64,000 bases of DNA from Cryptomeria japonica (lineage: Eukaryota; Streptophyta; Pinopsida; Cupressales; Cupressaceae): assembly GCF_030272615.1 (NCBI RefSeq), contig NC_081407.1, positions 136,716,897-136,780,896 of the forward strand. The letters are read 5' to 3'. The notes below the pieces were generated by a model, which had not been told where the DNA came from, ran no database searches, and saw only the letters and a program-made list of their open reading frames with translations. Positions 1 to 10,179 of the stretch are shown here, piece by piece. Positions within the stretch are counted from its first letter, which is position 1; every line of letters begins with the position of its first letter. Both the position numbers and the translations under genes were made by a program.

Positions 1-78
1 GAAATTAGGAACATTCACTCACCGGCTATGCCGCAAATGACTAAGTAATTTAAAATGAGGTGAATGCAGATTTGAATA

Positions 79-480
79 TCACCCTTCACATGTAATGTAT
101 TTCATAATATACAAAGCTACTTGAGGCCAATGTGCTGGTAGAGAAACCCTTCTAGTTCCTTGTTTGTCCACCATTGAGGGTTCATCCATGGGAATTATGA
201 ATTCTGCTCTGGCACTCCTTGCATCTTTTGATTTTGGAAAGAGTTCTCCTTCCTGCAGCAACCTCGTTACTTCTACTATTCACTGCTCCATAGCAATATC
301 CCTCAAACCTTTAACTATAGCCTCTCCTTCATTAAAGGAATGCATAAATTCTGCAACAATTTCTTTGTTATAATCCCTGATTTTCAAGAAGTAATCCAAC
401 CAGCCGTGGTGTCTAAAATAATGCTCACATAGAGCATCCTACAACAACACTTCATGAACTGTCGACTCATGATGAATTGG
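79..480 (-). pseudogene. extra 3' reading frame of the gypsy element, downstream of integrase
   Basis: One minus-strand frame reads through about 130 codons with two internal stops (near codons 14 and 67). The best part is an open stretch at 261-79 ending in a motif like HWPQVALYIMKYITCEG. It is rich in charged and aromatic residues and shows no obvious membrane segment. It lies after integrase, where Tat/Athila-type elements often carry an additional ORF, sometimes called env-like. I do not recognise a domain and assign no function. It is separated from the integrase C-terminus by about 600 bases of spacer. It could also be a chance frame, but its continuation across both stops in one frame argues for a decayed gene. 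Confidence 0.45.
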
Positions 481-1007
481 ATCACCACCCATCTCTTACT
501 CTACTATTTTTCTATATCTGTAGCTGAACCAAAATATCAGACAATCTTGCTAAATTGAAATTCCCTTACATATCTCAATTCTGGTGGCAGAGTTTATAAT
601 TCACTTGCGTGAAATAATAACATAATAAGTAATGATGGGGAAAAATCAATTCGGAGTACCAAAAAGGACTGATAATTAATCACTTTAGAAACCAAACCAT
701 GAAGCACCCCCCCAACTTAACCTAGCACATGTCCGCACAAGCTGACAAGATTTCAGGTAGTGGAGCGGATTTATTCAGGATATAATCATAATGAACGAAT
801 AAATGCATAATTAAAATAAAACACAATATACACATACCTACAATTATATGAAAATGATGGTGAAATGAAATGAAATGACAAGTAAGAACGTGGGATGGAA
901 TGTTGTGGATGGGATTTTATGTACAGAGAAGAATATTCCCATATAATATGGAAATATTTTATTATGAAGTGGCAAATATGTTCACTATAGAGGCTGTAGG
1001 AACTTTA
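481..1007 (-). other. spacer between gypsy integrase and 3' reading frame, with a G-run
   Basis: No coding frame could be supported here. On the minus strand there is a run of seven G at about 706-712 in the context AAGTTGGGGGGGTGC. Similar purine-rich tracts lie between pol and the 3' ORF in Athila-type elements, where they may act as an internal polypurine tract (inference). The rest is AT-rich and unremarkable. Confidence 0.4.
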
Positions 1008-2476
1008 CCTCTATTACCTTGCTCAATTGCAACAGGAAGCTCATGAATTATTGCAGGCTCATTGTCAGTTGTCGTATGAACCTTGTTAGTTGCTCCAGGA
1101 ACCTTTATGTAACTTTGTGGAGTAAACTGCTATAGGAACTCTTCTTTAGTAGGTGGTTTATGATATAGACATAGTCGGTGACCATTTACTAAGAGTTTAA
1201 ATTGAACAATATCAATTGTGGACAAATGAACAGCTCCATTCTGGAAAACTTATTCTATCTCATATGGACCTAACCACCTGGTTTGAAGCTTTCCCATAGC
1301 ATCTTTATATCTGGAATCATACAGTAGTGCCCAATCACCAACTTTGAATTTCTTTTCCCTGATATATTTATCATGCCATTTTGCTCTTTGATTTTGAATC
1401 AATTCTGTCTGTTGAACAACTATCTTTCTCCATTCATCTAGAGCATTTAGTTGTTGAATGTGTTCTTTCTATGCTTCAAACAATGTCATATTTAATTGCA
1501 AAGTTGTCCTCAGGGTTTTATGCTCAAATTCAATAGGCATCATTGCTATTTTTCCATAAACTATCTCAAAAGGTGTGAAACCAATTGGTGTTTTCCAAGT
1601 TGTTCTATATGCCCAAATTGCTTTTGAAAGCCAGTGAGACCAATCTTTCTTGTGAATAGACACTATTTTTGTAAGAATAGCCTCAAGCTCTCTATTTGTA
1701 ACTTCTACTTGTCCATTAGCCTGTGGATGATATGGAGTAGATTTTTTGTGCCTTATATTGTATTCATTGACCAAATCTTTTATCAATGTTGAAGTAAATT
1801 GAGGTCCTTGGTCTGAGACAATTTATGTTGGTACACCATATCTTGTAAATATCTCTTCATAAAGAAACTTAGCTACCTTATTATCTCTTCCATGTGTCAT
1901 GGCATGAGCTTCCACCCATTTTGTTACATAGTCTATACATACCAAGATATAAGATCTGCCATTAGAAGATGGATCAATTGGGCCAACAAAATCTAATCCC
2001 CACTTGTCAAACGGGGCAACTGATATTTGAGGATATAGTGGCATCTCATCAGATTTTGTAGGTCTTCCCATTCACTGACATCTATCACATTTCTGTGTGT
2101 ACTGACTTGCATCCTTATGTAATGTGGGCCAATAGTATCCTATATTGAGTATTTTCAGTGTTGTTCTTTTGGCAGCAAAATGACCTCCACATGGCTCATC
2201 ATGACATGCATGCAGGATGTCATATGTTTCATCTTCTCTGACACATCTTCGCATGACATGGTCAGGTCCACTATAAAATAGACAATCAGCAATCCATGAG
2301 AAGTTAAAATTTTTTTCAACTAGCAACCTTCTTTCCTTGGGAGAGAAATAAATTGGCATCTTAGCTGCCACTAAATAGTTAGCAATATCAGCATACCAAG
2401 GAGTGTGAGCTTGAATGAGAAACAAATGTTCATATGGAAAAGTGTCATCTATTATTGTAGAATCTTCTTGCAATTG
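1008..2476 (-). pseudogene. Ty3/gypsy integrase (zinc finger, catalytic core, C-terminal domain), broken
   Basis: Integrase inserts the element cDNA into host DNA. Read on the minus strand from 2473, an HHCC zinc-binding region (HACH and CDRC, 2270-2075) is followed by the core. The core has the first Asp in KWGLDFVGPI, the second in SDQGPQF and the Glu in HPQANGQVEV, so the DDE triad is present. A C-terminal part with KVGDWALLYDSR and a GPYEIE-like motif follows to about 1150, as in Tat/Athila integrases without a chromodomain. Breaks: a stop at the first zinc-finger/core joint (about 2072), another just before the second Asp (about 1823), and further stops in the C-terminal part (1480 and 1250). 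The N-terminal junction with RNase H lies on the far side of the copia insertion. Confidence 0.85.
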
Positions 2477-2481
2477 AAGAC

Positions 2482-4033
2482 TGATAACTCAATGATGAGC
2501 AAATAGTACCAAACTGGTACTGAGAGGGGGGGTGAATCAGTACAGACAAAATACAGTCCTAAACCGGTTCAATAGCAATTACTCCAAATGACTGGCAAAC
2601 AGTGACACCAGTTTCAAATAGAGTGCAACTGGTAAAACCCAGAAAAACTAAAACAATCATAAACTGGTTACTCACTTAGCTTTCCACTCAACTCAGAACT
2701 ACACTACCATTTCACCCTTATGTATGAATAGGTAATCTATTATCATATCTTCACAACAACTAGTTCAACATGTTTTATTGACAGGCATAAAACATAGAAC
2801 CATCATATGCTTAACAGGTAGTAACAAAGCATCACAAGATAAAAGCATCATACATGACACACATATTTTTCACGTGGAAACCCAACTGGGAAAAACCACG
2901 GTGGGGATGAATACCCACAAGCTTGTTGTTGAACTCTTTGGAAGTCCACTCTATTAGGAGCCTTGTCCTATTAAAGACAGATACAATAGGTTCTGTTAGC
3001 AATCGATCCTGCTAGGGATCACTCGGTTAAGGGATGGCTACAATACCCGGTTAAGGGTTAAACCCTGTTAAGGGTACCTTGTTAGAGGATTTCAAGAACT
3101 CAATAGCTAAAGGATTTCTAGAGCTCTCTAGCTTTCCAGATCTCAATAACTTTGAGTTGCCCTATTAAGGGATTTATAGCAAGCTAGTTAAGGCTACTTT
3201 GTTAGGGGATTTTCCAACTATTGAGGTGGTTAGAGATCAACAGGTATTACAATGATCTAGTAATAGCACTTAATGCCGATGTAGATATGCTTAAGCTCCT
3301 CTTCACCTTCTGCACTTACACTCTGCAGGTATCACTTCTCTCCTCTGGTCTGGCAAGGATCTCGTATCCCTTCTCTTGGATACTCACACACAACTTTTGC
3401 CAACAACCTCTGAAAGAAACACAACATCGACCTTATAGGACAACAGATAGGTCAGTAGCATAAACCCTAAACCCTAGACTTGTTAGGTTAAGGAATTCAA
3501 ATAGTTCAATCCTGATTGTTGATCATACTATATTAAATGCAGTAGATCTTGAATAAATCTCAAGACATTCTCCATCGTTCATTATCCACCAATTTCATGG
3601 TGGCTGATAATCCATCACGCATTTTCATCGTTTACAAACTTCACACATTCCTGAGGTAGATAGGGATAGTCTTCTTCATGCAAGATCCTTCACGTCCATA
3701 AGGCTGACATGGCAACATGATCTATTCTTTGTTATACTGGTTACTCATTACACAAAGATCACTGGTTGAGCCATACAGGCTTGAATCACTTCAACTGAAA
3801 ACCCTGAAGTTGAGACTACCAACCGGTAGTCATACAATGCTTCCATGTGCCGATTCCCATAACCATATGTCGGTTCATCTTGAACAAGCACACCACTTCA
3901 CTTTGGCACAAATGTCAGTTCATAGTGTTATACCGGTTCTCACATATGCCAGTTCATACCTCTTCAACATATTGACATCAATGACAACATACAATGTCAT
4001 TATGTCCACATACCGGTTCACATAATGCCAACA
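2482..4033 (-). repeat. 3' LTR of the SIRE-like copia element
   Basis: This is the partner of 10180-11731 with the same length and termini. It contains the conserved G-run palindrome at 2518-2542, a block with CGTGGAAACCCA and GGGAAAAACCAC near 2870-2910, many TTAGGGA/GTTAAGG-type short motifs (2990-3200) and a doubled telomere-like CCCTAAA motif at 3466-3479. The short frames seen in it on the plus strand are not genes. Confidence 0.95.
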
Positions 4034-4046
4034 ATCTCCCCCTTTG
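4034..4046 (-). promoter_or_regulatory. polypurine tract of the SIRE-like copia element
   Basis: On the minus strand the sequence reads CAAAGGGGGAGAT immediately before the LTR start TGTTGGCA. This is the usual plus-strand DNA primer of SIRE-type elements. The same tract is found in copy A at 23492-23504. Confidence 0.9.
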
Positions 4047-4278
4047 GTATTGATGGCAATATACAAAGATATCTCTGCACTTCACATTTTCTCCCCCAAT
4101 TTCTACAGATATCTTCCCCACTTGACATCTTCTCCCCCTTTGACAACAATGCCAAAGTGGAGGCACAAGCTTCTCGGTTCCATTATGTTGCTCCCCTTGA
4201 GGAGTAGCATCCTTCAACACATCAATCCTAAAGAAAGATTTGACTATGCAATACATGACTGATGTGGAGAATATACCT

Positions 4279-5633
4279 TTAGTTTACCTCTTGAAGGGGT
4301 AGTATGCCTAATTCACCTCTTAAGTGTGTAAATGTAGTCTTTGGAAGAGGCTTGGTGAATATGTTTGCTAACTGCTCCTTACTGGACACATGCTTCAGTG
4401 CAATCTCTTTGTTCTGAACCTTTTCCCTTAAGAAATGATACTTAAGCTCAAAGTGCTTGGTTCTAGAATGTAAAACCAGATTCTTTAAAATATTGATAGC
4501 ACTTGTGTTATCACAGAATATACTTACCGGTTCAAGTACAAGGATTTTGAAGCCTTTCAGTACATGCTTCATCCAAATTGTCTGAGTGTAGTTCATGAAA
4601 GCTGCAACATACTCCGCTTCCGTTGTAGACTGAGAGATACAACTCTACTTTTTACTCATCCATGAGACCAGTCTACCACCAAGGAAGAATGCACCACCGA
4701 TTGTGCTCTTCTGGTCATCTACATTACTAGCCCAATCAGCAACTGTGAACACTTTCAAGTTGAAGTCCTTGCTATATGGATACCACAATCCATAGTCAAC
4801 AGTTCCCTTCAGATACCTAAGAATCCGCTTGACTGCAACCAAGTGGGATTCTCTTGGACTTTTTTGGAACCTTGTAGTAATGTCAACTGCATGTGCAATA
4901 TCTAGTATGCTATGTATTACATAATGCAACTTACCAATCATTGATCGGTATTCCTTCTCATCAACCAATGGAGAGTCATCCTTTTTGGATAGTTTACAAC
5001 CGGCCACCATCAATGTATCAACCGGTTTTCTATCTTCCATGCCAAAGGTCTTCAACACCTCTTTGACATATTTTGGATTGAGTGATAAATATTCCTTCCT
5101 TCATTTGTTGAATCTGTAGTCTAATGAAGAACTTAATCTCCCCTATGAGTGACATCTCAAACTCTTCCTTCATCAAATCAACAAACTCATGACTCATCTT
5201 GTCATCACCACCAAAGATAATGTCATCAACAAATACCTCACAGATAACGATCTGATCTCCTTCAGACTTCAAGTAGATATTGCTATCTTCACTGGTTCTC
5301 TCAAATCCAATCTTCACAAGATGGGAATGTAGGCGCTCATACCATGCCCTAGGTGCTTGTTTTAGATCATATAAGGCTTTATGTAGCCTACATACCATGT
5401 CACTGTCTTTAGATAGGGAAAACCCATCTGGTTGCTCAATATACACCTCCTCTTCAAGTACACTATTTAGGAATGCAGATTTTACATCCATTTGATATAC
5501 TTTGAAGCCTTTAAAAGCTGCATATGCAAGAAGCATACGAACTCCTTCCAATCTGGCTATAGGAGCAAAGGTTTCTCCATAGTCTTCTCCTTCTTCTTGA
5601 GCATATCCTTTGCACACCAATCTGGCTTTAATC
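4279..5633 (-). pseudogene. copia reverse transcriptase (C-terminal part) and RNase H, broken
   Basis: Reverse transcriptase and RNase H copy element RNA into DNA inside virus-like particles. From 5633 downward the frame has [30 protein letters not shown] with the first catalytic Asp, [10 protein letters not shown], and the active-site motif [10 protein letters not shown] (about 5225). A frameshift near 5050-5090 moves the frame to 5058-4645. RNase H follows with VADWAS, a stop at about 4644, then the stretch 4596-4279 with CDNTSAI and SRTKHFELKYHFLRE and the end IFTKPLP...LGILPLQEVN. The last part matches the usual C-terminus of copia pol. About 245 bases separate its stop from the polypurine tract. 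The N-terminal RT part is at 7265-7461, cut off by a solo LTR. Confidence 0.9.
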
Positions 5634-5638
5634 CTAAT

Positions 5639-7264
5639 TGTAGATAGGAATATGGAAATCATCAAAGCAATGTAAACAATAGCCTAGTTCTATCACAAAA
5701 ACTCAATTGCAGTGATAACAATCCTAATTACACTCAATAAAGACATGAAAACAAGACATCAATTCAAACGCAAACCATTGCAAACTTGAATGTCTCCTTC
5801 ATGTGGCTCCATTGTCCTTCTTTCTCCTTCAAATAGCTTTGTTGTGGATCTCACCTACTAGTGCATGAGCATGATGTGAAAGCAAGTAGACAAGATGATA
5901 GCACAAGAATACTCGAAGCGTGATTGATTCGACCAGGGATCAGGGGCCTTGATTGAAGAAACTCATCCAATTTATAAACAAATTGGTGAAAAGACAAGAT
6001 TAGCATTAAATTGGTATTAGAGGCAATTGATTTCAAAAATGGCACAATTGAGTGGAAAGAAGAAGGTTATGACACCTTCTATGTCATGAATTATGACATA
6101 TTGCCAATGCAAAGGTTAGAGGACTAGAAGCTTATGACATCTTGCTATGCCAAAAGTATGATGCATGAGAAATTCATGCTTCCATCGAAGCACAAAAATA
6201 GGGAGAACTAGAGAAAAATTAATTAGGTGGAAATTGAAATTAGGAAATTAGAAAATGAGGAAATTAGGAATTAGGAAAATTAGAAAATGAGGAAATTAGG
6301 AATGATGACTTGGAAATTAGGAAATTGATACAAATTAGGTAAATTAATTAATAATTTTTCATTCATTAATTAATTTACAAAAATAGGAGGAAATAATTAG
6401 CCAATTAAATAAACATTTAATTGTGACAAGAAGACTTAAGATAAATAAATAAATTATTTAACCTAGAGGAAAAATGACAAACAAGATTAAATGAATAAAT
6501 CATAAAACCTTAGAAGATTAGGTCTTGACAAAAGATAATTGATGTAGATTCGATTTGATCATGATTCTGACTTGATAAATGATTTAATTGATAAACAATT
6601 GAAATTGGTTGACAAATTGACCAATATTGATAAAGAGACCAAATTGATATGCGCCAATTGACATGATTGAAGAGGACAAGGATCGATCACAAATCAATCA
6701 CAAAATTGACGAGATTGAAAATGACAACGATTGATGACAGATCAATCACAAAATGATGAGATTGAAAATGACAATGATCAATGAAAAATCGATTGCAAGT
6801 CGACAAGATTGAAAATAACAATGATCGATGACAAATCGATCGAAAATCGACAAGATTGAAAAGAGGACAACGATCGATGACAAATCGATCACAAAATGAA
6901 AAGATTGATAAGAGGACAAAACCCTAATTAGGATTGATGATGTCCAAAATGATGACAAATGAGCACGCACATTGATGCGACAAATTAGGATTGACGATAT
7001 CCAAAATGATGACAAATGAGCACGCACATTGATGCGATAGGATAAGATTGACCAAAATCATGACTGAAGATTGTTATCGACAAGACCAAATTTGAAAGTG
7101 AGACAATTGAAGAATGTAGAAGAAGGACTTGATGCTCACAAATGATAAAGACCAAGTGTGTGACATAGGAGAAATGTTAATGCGATGCAAAAACCCTAAA
7201 ATAAGGCAATGCGCAAATGTTAAAGTATGATTCTGCAAGCATTGACCATTTTTAGATGTCTACA
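5639..7264 (-). mobile_element. solo LTR of a Tat-like family inside the copia RT
   Basis: On the minus strand it starts TGTAGACATCTAAAAATGG and ends CCTATCTACA. It is flanked by the 5-base duplication CTAAT (5634-5638 and 7265-7269). Removing it and one duplication joins the RT frame cleanly. No internal region is present, so it is a solo LTR of 1626 bp, the product of LTR-LTR recombination. The same family is seen at 18698-20192 and 30855-38418 in the opposite orientation. It carries ATCGAT-rich imperfect repeats (6670-6900) and direct copies of AAAATGATGACAAATGAGCA (about 6943 and 7001). Confidence 0.92.
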
Positions 7265-7520
7265 CTAATCACTGTGCCATCCTTATTTAGCTTGTTTCTG
7301 AACACCCATTTGGTGCCAATGACATTTTTATGTTCTGGTCTGGGTACCAAGGACCATGTACCATTTTTCTCTATCTGGTCAAGCTCCTCTTCCATTGTCT
7401 TGATCCAATCTTCATCTTTATGAGCCTCTTTGAATGATTTAGGCTCAAATTCAGAGATCATACATGAGTTTTCTCTATCTTTCTTCTTGTAAGGATTCCT
7501 GCATCCTTATCTCCTATGAT
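7265..7520 (-). pseudogene. copia reverse transcriptase, N-terminal part
   Basis: The minus-strand frame from 7461 reads FEPKSFKEA, W...MEEELDQIEKN and WSLVPRPEHKNVIGTKWVFR, ending at the solo LTR after NKDGTVI. This is the standard start of copia RT ('EP.s..eA...W..Am..E...l..n.tW.LV..p'). The next codons, beginning RIKARL, are on the other side of the inserted solo LTR. A short region with a stop (7462-7520) links it to the integrase frame. Confidence 0.9.
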
Positions 7521-8603
7521 CTACTTAGGATCATGATTTAGCTTGACATACCGAGGAATTGTCTTGACTAGTTCTTCTTTCTTTTCCTCTTCATCCTCAT
7601 CTTCATCAGTATCAGCATTCACCGATTCAGGAACACTATTACTCATACTTGGTTGACTAACAACCGGTTCCCAGAAGGTTGCAACTGGTTCATTTACAGC
7701 TTGATCACTACCAGTTTCCTTATTTTTCTCAGAGGATTCATCAACTCTTACATTGATACTTTCCATAATTCTCTGAGTCCTATTGTTGTAACACTTGAGA
7801 GCTTTACTCTTGGTGGAATATCCTTGGAATATTTCCTCATCACATTTAGCTTCAAATTTTCCTTGATGTTCACTCCTCTTGATGTAACATTTTCTACCAA
7901 ATACCCTAAAGTAGCTAACCACAGGTGTCTTACCGGTCCAATACTCATAAGGAGTTTTTTCCTTACCTTTCTTGATGAGTACTCGGTTCATTGTGTAGAC
8001 TGCAGTGCTCACCGCTTCTCTCCAAAAGGTGTGAGCTACCTTTCCTTGAATCAACATGGTTCTAGCTGCTTCAACCATAGTCCAGTTATTCCTCTCTACT
8101 AGGCCATTTTTCTGTGGAGTCCGGGGGGCAAACAATTGCCTCTTGATGCCAAATTCTTCACAATACTTGTTGAATTCACTAAAAGTGAATTCCCCTCCTT
8201 GATCAGTTATGAGACACTTGATCCTTTTACCGCTTTCCTTCTCCACTAATGCTCTAAAAGATTTTAACTTTACAAAGGATTTAGACTTGTCTTTCAAGAA
8301 TGTGACCCACATCATTCTTGAGCAATCATCAGTGAGAATCATGAAGTACCTATCACCCTGCACACTTCTAGTTTTCATAGGACCACACAAATCAGTATGC
8401 ACAAGATCAAGCAAGTTGTCAGTAGTGAAATATTTACCTTTAAAGGTTGAGGAAGACATTTTCCCCAATTGACACTCTCTACACAAGGTATTATCTGGTT
8501 TTCTTAGCACCGAAAACCCTCTAACTGCCTTGATCTTACTAGCCTTCACAATGTTATCAAATTTTACATGGTAGTCTCCTATGCCATATCCAGCTATCAT
8601 CAA
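7521..8603 (-). pseudogene. copia integrase with linker, longest open part of the element (360 codons)
   Basis: The frame is open over 360 codons. It shows the pre-integrase zinc pair (CRECQLGKMSSSTFKG), LVHTDLCGPM with the first catalytic Asp, CLITDQGGEF with the second Asp, and RTPQKNGLVERNN with the Glu, so the DDE triad is intact. Next come FWREAVSTAVYTMNR, PYEYWTGKTP and the C-terminal IFQGYSTKSKALKCYN. A low-complexity Ser/Asp/Glu stretch then leads toward RT. It ends with a stop near NHDPK. It overlaps the upstream protease/pre-integrase frame by about 46 bases, which marks a frameshift in what was one polyprotein. Confidence 0.92.
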
Positions 8604-9205
8604 ACTTAGCCATAAGACATGTACTTATATTTGCATTCAGATGAAATAGGTTACCTTTGGTCTGCCTGCCGGTGGCCACCAATTCACCATCTTTTCCTTT
8701 GATTCTGCAAACTCCATTCTTGAATTCCAGAGTGATGCCACTGTCATTCAGTTGGGCAACACTCAGAAGGTTGTGTCTGAGACCATCAACCCAGTACACA
8801 TTGTTAGCACTGCTCTTTCCATTCAGAGAGATGGACTCTCTACCTTTGACCATGCATGGTGCATCATTGCCAAAGCAAACCACACCTCCATCATGCTTCT
8901 TCAAGGATAGAAACTTATGGTGCATCATTGCCAAAGAAAACCACACCTCCATCATGCTTCTCCAAGGATAGAAACTTACTCTGGCAAACCACACCTCCAT
9001 CATGCTTCTCCAAGGATAGAAACTTACTCTGGTCACCAGTCATATGGTGAGAACAACCACTATCAATGATCCACTCATTGAAATTGTCAAACCGGGAGAG
9101 AAGAGCCTTCTTGTCTGACACATCTTCTTTGACAGCAACAAATATAATATCTTCATTTTCTTCATCCTCTGATTCTTCATTTGTGACACCTTCATCAACT
9201 GCCAC
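8557..9205 (-). pseudogene. copia protease and GAG-pre-integrase region with a triplicated segment
   Basis: The aspartic protease cuts the polyprotein. The minus-strand frame has WIIDSGCSHHMTGD at about 9060, with the catalytic DSG. The segment after it is present three times in tandem (about 8875-9034), each copy encoding KFLSLEKHDGGVV or the same DNA in a shifted frame. Downstream, VKGRESISLNGKSSANNVYW, LRHNLLSVAQLND and SWIWHRR are the usual protease C-part and pre-integrase motifs. The triplication breaks the frame and would add residues right after the active-site loop. Confidence 0.88.
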
Positions 9206-10048
9206 AAAACAGTTTCTCTGATTTCCTCCTTTGAATTTCCTAAACCTTTCTGGTTTGTCCTTGTTATCGCCATTAGGACAGTTTATAGCAATATGTCATA
9301 TCCAGTTACAAGAAAAGCATTTCAAAGGTATCTTACCTTTGTATTTACCGGTTCCTTTAGGAAGCTTCCTAGCAAGGAGAGCTTCAAATGCCATCAGAAT
9401 CTCCTCATCATCCATTTCTCTACTCTGTCTAGGTTCACCACTAGTGCTAGCTTATTTTCCTTTTCTGGATGGTATAGTAGAGGCTTTAAAAGCTAATTCA
9501 GTCTTTTGAAAACTACCATCAAAACTATTTATCTCATAGGCTATCAACTTGTCTATGATGGAGTCCAATGATACCTTAGTCTTGTCTATTGATCTCAGCT
9601 CTTGAACAGCAGCAACCCTTATTGCATAGACTGGCAATAGGGATCTCGAGACTTTGCTTACCACAGTGGAATCTTCTATTTTACCACCTGCACTCTTGAT
9701 TTCTCCAACAACTGTTTTGATTCTTATTCCATACTACTAAATGGTCTCACCTTCAACCATCCGCATATCTTCAAACTTCCCTCTCAGGCTTTCTTCCTTA
9801 GCCTATTTTACATTTTCATCACCACCATAGATATTTTCAAGAGCATCCCATACCTCTTTGGGATTTACCTTGTCCTGAACATCAATAAACTCAATGTCAA
9901 ATAGACTACTAATAAGGGCTTCCATGACTTGCCCATTTTCTTGTATCTCTCTCTTTTGGTCATCGGTGAGAGTACTGGTAGGGACAACATAGACATTCTC
10001 AACATAACTCCAGTGTTGAGCACCCATGCTTCTGATGAATATCTTCAT
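9206..10048 (-). pseudogene. copia gag (capsid and zinc knuckle), broken
   Basis: Gag forms the virus-like particle. From 10048 the minus-strand frame reads W..VENVYVVPTS, LISSLFDIEFIDVQ and EVWDALENIYGGDENVK, the usual copia gag capsid region (UBN2 type). After a stop at 9803 it continues at 9664-9452 with SRSLLPVYAIRVAAVQELRS. Near 9320-9285 there is a single CCHC knuckle, CFSCNWI..HIAINC, in which the Gly before the His has become a stop. An acidic tail (EESEDEENED) leads into protease. The start of gag, between 10048 and the primer site, is short and degraded. Confidence 0.85.
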
Positions 10049-10165
10049 CCTATCTTTTCATATACCAAAATTTTCGTTGTTAAACTTTAGACCTTCCCTC
10101 TTCATCATTTGACTAGGATCTTTATCTCAAGTGGTTAAGCTTATAACATAGAGGACCTGGAGGAT

Positions 10166-10177
10166 GCTCTGATACCA
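10166..10177 (-). promoter_or_regulatory. primer binding site (initiator Met tRNA) of the SIRE-like copia element
   Basis: On the minus strand it reads TGGTATCAGAGC, two bases after the LTR end. It is complementary to the 3' end of plant initiator methionine tRNA, the common primer of copia elements. Confidence 0.95.
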
Positions 10178-10179
10178 AT

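Noticed and set aside
3221-3463. 80-codon plus-strand frame, repeated at 10919-11161
   Set aside because: It lies within the two LTR copies of the minus-strand copia element and is antisense to it. It is duplicated only because the LTR is.
3464-3480. Interstitial telomere
   Set aside because: Only two units, inside an LTR and present in both LTRs, so it belongs to the element.
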